Part shown: in pieces, positions 12,727 to 23,529 of the stretch | How positions within the stretch are numbered: position 1 is the first letter of the stretch | How the letters are laid out: the number at the start of each line of letters is the position of its first letter | Assembly (NCBI RefSeq): GCF_002575655.3 | Contig: NC_053039.3 | Span: 374,829,633 to 374,893,632, forward strand | Direction of reading: 5' to 3' | DNA from: Aegilops tauschii subsp. strangulata | Taxonomy: Eukaryota > Streptophyta > Magnoliopsida > Poales > Poaceae | DNA: 64,000 nucleotides | Notes under the pieces: model-generated | Databases searched by the model: none | Told to the model about the DNA's origin: nothing | Seen by the model: the letters and a program-made list of their open reading frames with translations, nothing else | Made by a program: the position numbers and the translations under genes

Positions 12727-14501
12727 TGAAGGAAATATGCCCTAGAGGCAATAATAAACTTGTTATTTTATATTTCCTTATTCATGATAAAGGTTTATTA
12801 TTCATGCTAGAATTGTATTGATCGGAAACCTAAATACATGTGTGAATACATAAACAAACACCGTGCCCTAGTGAGCCTCTACTTGACTAGCTCGTTGATC
12901 GAAGATGGTTAAGGTTTCCTAACCATGGACATGCGTTGTCATTTGATAATGGGATCACATCATTAGGAGAATGATGTGATGGACAAGACCCATCCATTAG
13001 CTTAGCATATTGATCGTTTAGTTTTATTGCTATTGCTTTCGTCATGTCAAATACATATTCCTTCGACTATGAGATTATGCAACTCCCGGATACCAGAGGA
13101 ATACCTTGTATGCTATCAAACGTCACAACATAACTGGGTGGTTATAAAGATGCTCTACAGGTATCTCCGAAGGTGTTTGTTGAGTTGGCATAGATCGAGA
13201 TTAGGATTTGTCACTCCAAGTATCAGAGAGATATCTCTGGGCCCTCTCGGTAATACACATCATAATAAGCCTTGCAAGCAAATGACTAATGAGTTAGTCA
13301 CGGGATGATGTATTACGGAACGAGTAAAGAGACTTGTCGGTAACAAGATTGAACTAGGTATGAAGATACCGACGATCGAATCTCGGGCAAGTAACATACC
13401 GATGACAAAGGGAATAACGTATGTTGTCATAACGGTTCGACCGATAAAGATCTTTGTAGAATATGTAGGAGCCAATATGAGCATCCAGGTTCCGCTATTG
13501 ATTATTGACCGGAGAGGTGTCTCGGTCATGTCTACATAGTTCTCGAACCCGTAGTGTCCGCATGCTTAATGTTCGATGACGATATAGTATTATATGAGTT
13601 ATGTGATTTGGTGACCGAATGTTATCCGGAGTCCCGGATGAGATCACGGACATGACGAGGAGTCTCGAAATGGTCAATAGGTAAATATTAATATATAGGA
13701 CGATGGTATTCGGACATCGAAAGTGTTCCGGAGAGTATCGGGTACTTATCGGGTCACCGGAAGGTGTTTCGGGTACCCTCGGCAATCCTATGGGCCATAT
13801 GGGCCTTGTGAAGGAACACACCAGCCCACAAGGGGCTGGTGCGCCCTATAGGGCCATAGGAGGTGGAGAAGGAAAAGGGGGAAGGGAAAGGAAAGGTGGA
13901 ATTAGGATACCCACTTCCTTCCCTCAACCCCCCCCCCCCTCTTTCCTCCCTTCATGCATACATGGAAAGGGGGGCGCAGGGCAAGGAAAACCCCAAGGGG
14001 GCCGGCGGCCAGCCCTTGGGCGCCTCCTGGCCTCTCCCCTCCCCCTCCCACCTATATATATGTGGGGAGGGGGCGCCTAGAAGACACACCAACAATTGTT
14101 AGCCGTGTGCGCCCCCCCCCCCACACACACACACAGTTTACGCCTCCGGTCATATCTTCGTAGTGCTTAGGCCAAGCCCTGCGCAGATCACTTCACCATC
14201 ACCGTCACCACGCCGTCGTCCTGACGGAACTCATGTTTCTCGACACCTTTGCTGGATCAAGAGTTCGAGGGACGTCATCGGGTTGAACGTGTGCAGAACT
14301 CGGAGGTGTCGTACGTTCGGTGCTTGATCGGTCGGAACGAGAAGAAGTTCGACCTAATCAACCGCGTTGTCAAACGCTTCCGCTTTCGTTCTACGAGGGT
14401 ACGTGGACACACTCTCCCCCTCTCGTTGCTATGCATCTCCTAGATAGATCTTGCGTGATCGTAGGATTTTTTTTTGAAATTTCATGCTACATTTCTCAAC
14501 A
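12727..14501 (+). repeat. Angela-type LTR (TGAAGG subfamily), 3' copy
   Basis: It starts TGAAGGAAATATGCCC after the polypurine tract AAGTGGGAGAC and ends TTTCTCAACA, about 1775 bases. It differs from the LTR at 6303-8061 at scattered positions and in poly-C length (13927-13939, 14111-14121), so the insertion is not recent. Confidence 0.9.
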
Positions 14502-14927
14502 TGGGAGGCATGCGAGCAGACCGCCACAACATTCTCACCAGGAGACGCGCCTTTTGACCGCCCGCAAGGCTGGCGCCCTCCGCTTTCTTGCCTCGATCCT
14601 CTTTCCGACGCCACCTATTCCCATCTCTCCCGCATTCAATCCACCACCCACTTCCTCGTCAATAGCACATCCGGAGGAGCACCCCTCGTCTTCCATTTTG
14701 GGGATGAGGAGGAGCAGCAGCCTGCGGATCCGCTAACCCCCTTTGGGGACCAGATGAAAGTGACCGTGGAGGAGGCTGAGCATATGGACGCTGTCCTGGA
14801 GTAGCAGATTTGGGCCCTGAGCGCGTCGACGCGGCTGAGGCGCATTTCCAAGCCATCCAGACCAACATTGTCGCATTCTACGCCGGCCGTGGCGGTGGTG
14901 GTGGCCGTGGCCAACTATAGTATGAAC
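14502..14927 (+). pseudogene. Unknown protein-coding fragment, two frames
   Basis: GC-rich coding-like sequence directly after the LTR end. One frame (to 14804) reads ...DEEEQQPADPLTPF, VTVEEAEHMDAVLE and stops. An overlapping frame continues as RVDAAEAHFQAIQTNIVAFY and ends in a Gly/Arg-rich tail at a stop near 14919. A small frameshift would join them. I do not recognise the family. It could be the 3' end of a host gene destroyed by the retrotransposon, or a fragment captured by a transposon. Confidence 0.35.
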
Positions 14928-16289
14928 TATCTATAAAATTTGTTTTGAATCGAAATTGAACTAATATGGAATCAAATGTCTCCTGGTTTTTTGACTTTTA
15001 GGGAAGAACACATTGTAATCAATGACAAGTGAGGCACGCATGTAAGAAAAATATGGATGCTTCCTTTCGAATATGTTTTTTTTTTCACACAGCCACCGCG
15101 GCCTCCATATCCATATGTCCATATGGCGAATGGCAATCACCGACATGGCAAATCTATGGAGCGCACTCTCCATATGACGGATGGCGATCATTGATATGGC
15201 AAATCTGCTAAAGTTGCTCTTACTCCAGAAATGGAAATTAGATGTAAACACTTCCCATGTACATATGTTGCTGTTTTATCTTCCCTTGGTCCTGGATGCC
15301 AACTTGTAAATATGTTCGTTGTGCCCTATGAACTAGAAGGATGGTGGTGTGTTCACCCTGTAATCCATATAATATGAAGAACACTGCATCTGAAGAATGG
15401 ATATGTATGTGCGTGCGTTATATTTCCACCCAATACATTTCTGCGGTTACGTGCGTAGCTGACTGAGCACCGTATCCCCTAGAGTACGCCGAATGGCTGA
15501 GGGCACACGGCACAAGCACACCTACTCCGCTACCCATGATACACACAGAGGCAGATAGAGTGCTGCGGTACAGCGTCTGAAACTGCACCTGAAAATTGAA
15601 GGTGTATGACCACTGCATCCGCATGAACATGTCGTGATGCACTGTGCTCGAGACCGAGTCTGAGCTCTGAGGCTGAGGCGCACCGCGTGCCCTGTCCGGT
15701 TGTATCCTTTGCCCTCTCACCAGTCTCTGTACGCCGTACGCGTTAGGTGGAGCACATCCAGGTCAAAGGATTGGGTGAAACAGCACACACATGCTTTCTC
15801 CTCCGTCCGCCCGTTTCACGTAAAAAGCACAGCATCATCGTCATCATGCACCCTGTGCGAAAACGATCCATCATAGGAGCAGGAAAACCAACTAAAACTA
15901 GCCAATTGCCTTTGCTGTTCCTACGCTTTGGCATCGGTTCCCTGACCAGCCAGGCACCCTACCGATATTGTTTGTTCATTCAAAGGCCAACGAAACCCCG
16001 GCCTTCCTTTTGCGTTCTCAATGCGCCCCAGGTCTTGATCCCTCGATCATTTGTCCAAAAGCTCGCAGAAAATTCACACGTTCCGGTCCTAGAGAAGTGA
16101 TATATACTGCTATGTGAGTGAGGCTGCCAGCGCGCGAACGGCGGAAATGATACTGCGCGGAGATGCCGACCAGCTAGGCTCCGGCGGCGCTTTGAGTGAG
16201 CCGCACCCAAGGCATTCCGTCCGTCCGGTTCCATTCCCTTCACGGTTCACACGCTGCACCCACACCGAAAGCATTTTGTCGACGAGAAA
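14928..16289. other. Upstream region of copper-protein gene 1
   Basis: No supported gene. A direct near-repeat is visible at 15096-15215 (CATATGTCCATATGGCGAATGGC and ATATGACGGATGGCGATC blocks, each followed by ATGGCAAATCT). The stretch 16123-16270 resembles the proximal promoter of genes 2 and 3: GGCTGCCAGCGCGCG, GCGGAGATGCCGACCAG and the CATTCCCTTCACGGTTCAC block are the clearest matches. It is therefore probably the original gene 1 promoter, pushed away from the TATA box by later insertions. Confidence 0.5.
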
Positions 16290-16608
16290 TCATATCTCTA
16301 TCTCTAGTAGTAGTACTTTAAAAAATTGGGTTACTTTTTCTGTCGGTAAGAACACTTCGTCAACTAATTATTTTCTCTCCCACCACATCTCTTGATCGTT
16401 TTTTTTCCGTCACTTAAATTTACTTACCAAGCCGCACCACGGTAATATGCGCATGTAGACATTTATTTACACAATCGCATTAATATAAATAGATAAATCA
16501 CTGACATGATATGATATACATTTATTTAATCACATTAATATAGAAGGTAATCAGGAACTAACGTGTTAGAATAGTTATATCCCGTTGTAGCGGACGGGAA
16601 TTGTTCAT
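16290..16608 (+). mobile_element. Possible Helitron-like remnant in the gene 1 promoter
   Basis: It begins TCATATCTCTATCTCTAGTAG, which resembles the TCTATATCTATACTA start of grass Helitrons. It ends with a GC-rich hairpin CCCGT-TGTAGCGG-ACGGG (16581-16598), which resembles their CCCGTTGCAACGCACGGG 3' hairpin. The terminal CTRR is missing or mutated, so the right edge is approximate. Confidence 0.35.
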
Positions 16609-16633
16609 AAAAGGAACCTGTCACTGGCTACTA

Positions 16634-16746
16634 CTCCCTCCGTCCGGAAATACATGTCGAAGAAATGGGTAAAAATGGATGTATCTAGAACTAAAATGCG
16701 TCTAGATACATCCATTTCTCCGACAAGTATTTTCGGACGGAGGAAG
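16634..16746. mobile_element. Stowaway MITE (Tc1/Mariner type)
   Basis: 113 bases with terminal inverted repeats CTCCCTCCGTCCGGAAATAC and its complement (one base shorter on the right, CGGACGGAGGAAG), flanked by TA on both sides (16632-16633 and 16747-16748). The interior is nearly palindromic (GGATGTATCTAGA facing TCTAGATACATCC). It lies 64 bases upstream of the gene 1 TATA box. Confidence 0.92.
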
Positions 16747-16809
16747 TAGTTCCTTCTCTAAACTTTTTCGCACCGGAAATTTTGCAAGGGGATGTGGGGA
16801 TCTGATGTG

Positions 16810-16817
16810 TATAAATA
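16810..16817 (+). promoter_or_regulatory. TATA box of copper-protein gene 1
   Basis: TATAAATA within GTGTATAAATAGACC, a 15-base string present at the same relative place before genes 2 (25851) and 3 (62310). It is 161 bases before the start codon, giving an expected 5' leader of about 130 bases. Confidence 0.85.
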
Positions 16818-16970
16818 GACCTCTCAACCTCCGGTCCGGTGTGCGACACCGCTACATCCACAGTGCGAAGGGTTTGGTGACTGGTACATCCATCCATCGT
16901 CATATATCCTTTGCATCCTTTGCAGTGCCAACCTCTCGTTCTCCCTCTCCTTCCTCTAATCGTCGATCAT

Positions 16971-17599
16971 ATGGCGTCCTCTTCTGCCGCTCTCCTCGCG
17001 GTGCTCGTCGTCGTGAGCTGCGCGGGCATGGCTGCGGCCACGTCGTACACCGTCGGCGACACCAAGGGCTGGGTGACCGGCGTCGACTACTCCGGCTGGA
17101 CCAGCGGCAAGTCGTTCGCCGTCGGCGACACGCTAGGTGAGCGATCGAGCTCTTGGCCCTTCTTGGCACCAACACTTGCTAGCCATAGTCGCAAACGCCA
17201 GTATACTGCATGCGTTGTGCGTACGTGTTGAAACTAAAACTGTTGTCAATGCATTGGGAATTTTGCCCTGCAGTGTTCAGCTACGCGAGCAAGGTGCACA
17301 CGGTGACGGAGGTGAGCCAGGGCGGCTACACGTCCTGCTCCGGGAGCAACGCGCTGGCCAACGACGACAGCGGCGCCACCACCGTCACGCTCGCGACCCC
17401 CGGCACGCACTACTACATCTGCAACATCCCCGGCCACTGCGCCAGCGGCATGAAGCTCGCCGTCACCGTCGCCGGGGGCGGCTCGTCCCCGGGAGGCTCC
17501 ACCCCGTCCGGCGCCTCCGCCGGCGGCTCCCTGGCCCCGGCGATGGGCGCCGTCGTCGCCGCGGCGGCGGGGGCTCTGATCAAGGTGGCGCTGTTCTGA
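16971..17599 (+). CDS. Phytocyanin-type blue copper protein 1 (uclacyanin/plantacyanin-like)
   Basis: Two exons, 16971-17136 and 17274-17599, join to 163 codons plus TGA. The intron has GTGAGC...CTGCAG borders and interrupts the codon for Val56, as in genes 2 and 3. Residues 1-24 form a signal peptide, followed by a plastocyanin-like domain (about 25-122). The type-1 copper ligands are His64, Cys105, His110 and Met115, and Cys77 and Cys111 form the expected disulphide. A Gly/Ser/Pro-rich linker (123-146) leads to a hydrophobic tail (147-163), typical of a GPI-anchor signal. The product is likely an extracellular, membrane-tethered electron carrier; its partner is unknown, as for most of the family. 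The axial Met argues against stellacyanin (Gln). It lacks the Asn-Tyr-Thr glycosylation site of its paralogues. Its GC-rich codons contrast with the surrounding transposons. No defect seen. Confidence 0.93.
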
Positions 17600-17826
17600 A
17601 CGTCGGCGGGCGTGCCAGGGCAGAGGCAGTGCAGGTCATCGGTCGCTTTCGAGGATTTCGATCGTCTTAATTTCCGCTAAGTTTTTTGGGGGGCGCCGTT
17701 CTTTGACGCGCACTCGTGTCGTGTATGCACGTTGGTGTGTGTGCCTCCCGGTTTTACGTCGTGCCTGAGCATTATGGATTGTGCGTTTTGTGACGAAATA
17801 CTTTCTTTTGCTGAAGAGTTCTGCGT

Positions 17827-17832
17827 AATAAA
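17827..17832 (+). terminator. Candidate poly(A) signal of gene 1
   Basis: AATAAA, 228 bases after the stop codon, in TGCGTAATAAAAG. A similar string (GAGTAATAAAATC) is found after gene 3. Confidence 0.55.
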
Positions 17833-17839
17833 AGTACTT

Positions 17840-18899
17840 TGTGCAAGAAAAGTCTCTTGTGGTCAAGAGATAAGAGTCGCAATCGTTATCGACAACACGA
17901 GAACTAGCATCATTGTGCTTCAACCACTTCTTTACGTCCACATGCGAACGATTATTTAGGCTGTTGTCGTCGAGGACCGATTATTGGCACACTAGGGTTC
18001 TTATTTTTGAAAACAAATGGCAAAAGATCTGCACATTTCATTGATTAAGGTAAATGGGTTTTAAGTACAAACAAACAATGGCCATAGCCCATACAAAGAA
18101 ACAGAAATGATAAATAAAAAAACTAACGTCGGTATTTTAGGATTTGGGACCGAACGTCCTTTTCGCCATTGGATTTTGAGCACGCATCTTAAAGCATAAG
18201 ACCACAGCCATGTCAGTGAAGGAGATTGTTCGGGAAAAGGCAAAGTCGTCACAAAGGAACAGATCCACTCTCTTCGCACTACGCATCCCCTTCTCTCTCA
18301 TGTCGCCAACTCCTCCCTTATCATCTTTCCTCCCACCGACCACACTGACGGCCTCGACCCTCCCTCTCTGCGCTCCCTGTCGGCGTAGGCGGGCTCGAGG
18401 TGGTCGCGGTGTGGAGGAGGAGCGTGGCGGGGGAGGTCAAGCGGCGGAGCCGACGCCGACGCGGCGCGTCGCTGCCTGCATTTTTATTCAGATGGCCATG
18501 ATTTTTAGGGAACAAACTAATAGGTTAGTTTTTTGTCTGCCATGTCTCAACATTTGTTGCCATGGCAAATTTTGTCTCAACTTTACATTTTTAGGGGAAA
18601 AAATAATTCAGCAACTTGCCATTACCTAGATATCAAAAAGTTTCTCAACTACCAATCTAACCTTTTACACATAATTAGCTAAATTGCCACGAAAGCATAC
18701 TCAGTGTTGTTTTCTTATGCCATTGAACAGTGTTAGTGACATTGCCATTTAGCTAATTTGCCATCAAACAAAGCCTGTTGTATTAGTGTCTTTTTGTCGT
18801 CCTCTAGATAGCATTTTAAACTTATTTTTTATCTATATTCTTCTGACAAGGCAAATCTTTTCTGATACTTTTGCCATGCATGTTTAAGTTTTGTTCTAC
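17840..18899. other. Region downstream of gene 1, no supported gene
   Basis: Around 18010-18060, GGCAAAAGATCTGCACATTTCATTGATTAAGG reads on the minus strand like the 3' tail of a plant LINE. From about 18500 to 18880 the sequence repeats TGCCAT/ATGGCA-rich text. Open frames at 18210-18629 and 18321-18515 overlap on opposite strands and show no domain. Confidence 0.4.
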
Positions 18900-19716
18900 A
18901 AGGGATCCTTTATGCATACGACACAATCACTCTCTCCTCCAGATTGCTCGGAATAAAATCCATTGTGGCCTGCAAAAAATCCCCATTGTACATCAAAATC
19001 GTATGACAGAAGTGGGGACATAGCTTCTGTGAACAACAGGACTTCACTTGTCCCCTGGTCCATGGAAGCACTTGGAGGTACTTCAACGAAGCACAGTTGA
19101 GCCCAAAGTTGAAGTACACGGAGCAATGCCATGCATGATTCATTGTGCCAAGGAGGACTAACATGATACTGCAAACAATGGCTTGCTTCATGATGAAACA
19201 GCTTCCTATCAACTAGTGTTATAGGGCACCAACAACACAAGAAAAACTACAATGACACGTGAAAGCATTCAACTGAGCACTGAACTGAGCATGATGTATT
19301 ATCTCTCGCATGGCATTCTGGGCAAGCACCCCACTGATAGATGACAATGAAGATGCATGCACCTCTTTTAACTCCAGATCTCTAATACTGGGTAGGGTAA
19401 TGATAAGAAAAATCTTCCTAATTCCTGAGTCCCATTTCCCATAAAGTTCAACTGTTATAACTGAATTGACATTCCTTGTTGCCTCTATCATTGTGCAGCG
19501 CCATAGCAATATTGCGCCTGCACTCATGACCACTAAGCTTTGCATCAAAAACACTCGTAACAACTCATTCTTGATCAAATAAATTTCCTCAATGATCATG
19601 GAACTTGTAGCTAAACCCAATAGTCGCTCAAACATATAAATATCTCTCTGCACCTTTCCATGCTTCTGATGTTCGAAACTAAGATGGGCCGCATATGTTG
19701 TATGACAAAAACATGC

Positions 19717-22538
19717 CGAAAGAACATGCGGTGCCCCCATGTTTGGTTTTGGTAATTGATGACAATCTCTATGGACTAATGGTTGCCTTGAGTTATATTT
19801 GAAGGTTTTGTCCATAGGCTTTTCTTGAAGAACATGTGTTGGTTTCAAGGAGTTTATGAGTTGACGAAGGTGCTATTAAGGAATTATCCAAAGATTGGTC
19901 TTGTGAGTTTTGAGCTTATTGCTAGTATGTCTTGAAGAAGAAGAGAAGATTGTGTGAACATTCATGTGTATCTTCAAGACATCATCTTTATGAAGAGAGA
20001 AGATTTCACACAAAACATAGAAGATACACCGAGTGGGATCAAGTGATCCCATGGTATGGTAAGCATTGTCCATAATGCTTTGTGCACTAACCCATGGTAT
20101 TCGTGAGAGTTCTTTGTGAGGTTAGGTTGCGGTGTGCAAGTTCAAGTGGAGCATCACGAAGAGATCAAATACTTGAAGTTTGCCGTCCATTGTGGTAACA
20201 ATGGATGTGTGAAGATGTGTGGAAGAGTGGCTCACCCATAGTGGAGTATGGGGGAGCAATCAACTAGTCTTCATCAAGCCAACGTAATCAAGAAAGGTGG
20301 TCCAACTTGAGGGAGTCAAGATCGTCAGCATCTAGCTCAAGTAGACCATGTGCAAGGCAAAGGTTTGCCCTTGATAGGTTTTCTATTTTACCGGTCTCAT
20401 GGTGGTTGTTGGGACACCTGGTTATAGGATCGATTGCCGTACCATCAAGGGGGGCTCTCGATGAGTAGCTTGATTGCATCATTCGTAGAGAGCTCAAACC
20501 ATTGCATCCTTGCATCATCTCTCTTGGTTCTTGTTTGGTTCTTCTCCTTGTGAGGTTTGAAGCTTATGGTCATCTTGATGACAAGCTCGAGGTCATCGAA
20601 AACGGAGTTCACATGCTTCTACTATGATGTTTTCGATGTTGGAGGTTCTGCCGGTTCTTCTCTGTTGGAGGTTTCTCTCCTATTTCTGTTAGGCATACCT
20701 CCCCTGCCTCTTCTCTCTATAACCAGTTTCTGTTTTGATGCTACTCATTGTCTTGTATCCAACAAGCTTGAGTTTGCCCAATTCAGAGCTCATTGCAGAA
20801 GTTAGGGCAGTTCTGGTTTTATTGGATCCGTCTGTTGTCATTAGCTGCGTTTTGAAGGCATCCAAGTGCTAAAGCCTCTGTGGCGTGCGGTAGTACTGCT
20901 CAAGGGAGCGGTAGTACCACAGGGGCCAGCGGTAGTACTGCTCCTGGTGAGCGGTAGTACCGTTGCCTCTAGCCCAGAATGCTGGCGTGCACGGAAGTAG
21001 GCGCGGAAGTAATTTTTTACTTCCACGCCCTACGCGGTAGTACCGCTCCTGGTGAGCGGTAGTACTGCTGCCTCATGTCCTGTCGCTGTTGCGTGCGGCA
21101 GTAGGCGCGGATGTAATTTTTTACATCCGCCTTACGCGGTAGTACCACTCCCTGTGAGCGGTAGTACCGTGCCGCCTTTTTCTCGTAGCTAGCTCCAGCG
21201 GATGTAGGCGCGGCAGTATTTTTTTACATCCGTGGACTTGCGGTAGTACCGCTATTCCCAGCGGTAGTACCGCTGCCTCACCTTGTATACTGCCGTGTGC
21301 TGCACCTGTGTGGCCGTTGTTTACTACCTTTGCGGTAGTACCGCAAGGGCAGGCGGTAGTACCGCTCCTGCAGTAGTACCGCCCTGTTGCCCCTCTGCAG
21401 TGTTGTTTCATTGGGCTTCTGCCGCCCTAGCGTTAGTACCGCTCGTAGGAGCGGTAGTACCGCTCTGTGCGGGCTGTGAGCATAACGGTTGGATTTTCCC
21501 CCTCCTATAAAAGGGGGTCTTCTTCCCCAATGAACCTCATCCTTTGAGCTCGTGTTCTTTCCCCATTGTTGACCTTCTTCGAGCTTGCTAACTCTCAATC
21601 CCTCCATGGATTCTTGCTAGTTTTTGAGGGAAAAGAGAGAGGGGATCTAGATCCACATTTCCACCAATCACTTTCTCCTCTAGGTGAGGGGAACCCCTTG
21701 GATCTAGATCTTGGAGTTCTTGGTGTTCTCCTTCTTGTTCTTCCTCTCATTTTCCTCCCTAGCATTAGTTGCTTCGGTGGGATTTGAGAGAGAAGGACTT
21801 GGGCACTCCGTGTGCCCTTGCCATTGCATTTGGTGCATAGGTTTGAGTTCTCCACGGTGATACATGGAAGTGAAGTTTGAGAAGCTTATTACTCTTGGGT
21901 GTTTGGGCACCCTAGAGCTTGTTCCTCTTGGGTGCCTTGGCGCCCTAGACGGTTGGTGTTGTTCGGAGCTCAATCATTGTGGTGTAAAGCTCCAGGCAAG
22001 CGTCATGGTCTCGAATTAGGTTGTGGAGATCGCCCCGAGCAATTTGACGGGTACCGGTGACCGCCCCAAAGGGTTGCCAAAGTGTACGGGTTCGGTGACC
22101 GCCCTCAAGGGTCCCTTAGTGGAATCACGGCATCTTGCATTGTGTGAGGGCGTGAGGAGATTACGGTGGCCCTAGTGGCTTCTTGGAGAGCATTGTGCAT
22201 CCACACCACTCCAAACGGATATTAGCATCCGCAAGGGTGTGAACTTCGGGATACATCGTCGTCTCCGTGTGCCTCGATTATCTCTTACCCGAGCTCTTTA
22301 CTTATGCACTTTACTTTGTGATAGCCATATTGTTTCTTGTCATATATCTTGCTTTCACCTAGTAGTTTATCTTGCGTAGCATAAGTTGTTGGTGCACATA
22401 GGTGAGCCTAGTTGTTGTAGGTTTTGTGCTTGGCAAATTAACCGCTAGGTTTATTCCGCATTTGTTCAAGCCTAAACCGTAATTATTTTAAAGCGCCTAT
22501 TCACCCCCCCCCCTCTAGGCGACATCCTCGATCTTTCA
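19717..22538 (+). mobile_element. Solo LTR of a Copia-like retrotransposon
   Basis: The LTR starts CGAAAGAACATGCGGTGCC (expected TGAAAG..., first T mutated) and ends CCTCGATCTTTCA. It is flanked by identical CATGC at 19712-19716 and 22539-22543. There is no primer-binding site, internal region or polypurine tract, so LTR-LTR recombination has removed the rest. At 2822 bases it is unusually long. It shares the phrase TTTTGGTAATTGATGACAA and the CTTTCA end with the LTRs at 29554 and 59512, which suggests a related lineage. It carries a palindromic array (20885-21475) and a TATA-like CTATAAAAGG near 21505. Confidence 0.88.
20885..21475. repeat. Array of palindromic AGCGGTAGTACCGCT motifs
   Basis: About 15 copies of GGTAGTAC, most extended to the near-perfect 15-base palindrome AGCGGTA-G-TACCGCT. 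Many are paired 15-20 bases apart by a CTCCTGGTG- or AAGGG-like spacer. Interleaved are blocks GGATGTAATTTTTTACATCCG that are themselves hairpins (20997-21024, 21110-21131, 21202-21233). The array ends about 30 bases before the putative LTR TATA. Confidence 0.92.
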
Positions 22539-23529
22539 CATGCAGCATGTGTGTAACCACAAACCCAATTCCTAAGGGTGACTCTGGAGGGTGAGGTGGA
22601 GCAGGTGGTAAACAAGGGTCCAAGGAATTGGCCGACTGATCAGATGGATGTAGCGGTGTTGTAGGTGGTGATGTCCTGGCCATAGAGTCGTGGAACTTGC
22701 TCCTTGGGTCCCAACTCATAGGGAGTAGTGTGGTGCGCACTTGAGATACCCACTTCCAAATTAGCAGAACTTTGTCTCACTTGTTACTTTCTCATGTGTT
22801 CTATCAAACATTCGAAGAACACCGAGTTACTCTTTGTTAACTTCCTCTTGCACCAGCTTCTTGTCATTCGACTTGACCGACATTCTATCGAGCACTTGGT
22901 TGGCACGAAGAGGCTCATTGATAGCCGACAAATCTTGAGAGGTGGTTGCTATTTCCAATTCCACATAATTGTGCAGGGGACTTGTGTGAATAGAGACCAT
23001 AGTTGTGACACCATGCTCGTTGAGATCGACTGCCTTGAATGTAGGGGCTGAGCAAGGCGTCGGTCATGTTGAGGCAGGGTTGGTGCTATGAATGTGGTAT
23101 TCGTACATGGCGTGGCGTTGAGTGCTTGATGTCAATCTGACAACACTCATCATAGATGTTCTAACCGTGAAGAGCTTCCCGAGCTCGTGTGGCCTCTTGA
23201 GGCAATGAAAATGCGACAAAGCCAACACATGGTCTATCTTCTCGAGCACCATCATAAACACACCCTTCCCACCTCCATAAGGATCGAAGACCATATGAAT
23301 CACCTCTTCCGTCATATGATAGATTGACTCGTGGATGGCCATTGGTAAGATGCAGTTCGGGGACTTCCTCTTGTTGAATCACATTCAGAGGTGAACCAAG
23401 CATTCGATATAACACCTTCTGGGCACCAGGGCAATGCTCACTTCCCTTCCATGGTTCCTCACTCCGCAGTCCACTTGAGTGAAACCTTAGCGACCTTTCC
23501 TCCAAATCAACCAAACCCCAACCAGGAAT

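Larger units (their letters stand above)
5380..14501 (+). mobile_element. Angela-type Copia retrotransposon cluster with orphan pol-LTR in front (tandem)
   Basis: The order is: 3' end of pol (5380-6302), LTR (6303-8061), internal region with primer-binding site (8062-12726), second LTR (12727-14501). The orphan pol end matches 11787-12726 closely, apart from an 18-base deletion near 5451 and point changes, so the block from about 5380 to 8061 is a second copy of 11787-14501. The shared middle LTR points to unequal LTR recombination or a truncated tandem element. No target duplication is visible because the left part has been deleted. All reading frames are decayed. Confidence 0.85.
18900..23520 (-). 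pseudogene. Decayed RRM (PTB-like) gene or transposon-captured fragment, split by a solo LTR
   Basis: Two minus-strand blocks, 22544-23520 and 18900-19711, were joined before the solo LTR landed, because the LTR is flanked by a perfect 5-base duplication. At 23100-23342, YHMTEEVIHMVFDPYGG is followed, across a frameshift, by PQEATRAREALHG and then NIYDECCQIDIKHS. This is an RNA-recognition motif of the polypyrimidine-tract-binding type. The distal block (19000-19711) contains FERLLGLATSSMIIEEIYL and hydrophobic stretches such as VFLMQSLVVMSAGAILLW that I cannot assign. Stops and shifts rule out function. It may be host-derived or carried by a transposon; similar text may be repetitive in Triticeae genomes. 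Confidence 0.5.

Noticed and set aside
15747..16395. Frames of 93-117 codons upstream of gene 1
   Set aside because: No domain or coding signal. Part of the region aligns with non-coding promoter sequence of genes 2 and 3.
17137..17670. Alternative 177-codon frame across gene 1
   Set aside because: It reads through the intron and gives Arg/His-rich text in the wrong frame of exon 2. The spliced frame restores a perfect cupredoxin fold with the copper ligands.
20885..21475. Palindrome array as a satellite or replication origin
   Set aside because: It lies fully inside an LTR with perfect target duplications, and the palindromes are separated by varied spacers, so it belongs to the retroelement.
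22728..23051. Plus-strand frame of 107 codons
   Set aside because: It lies opposite the decayed RRM-type fragment and shows no motif of its own.
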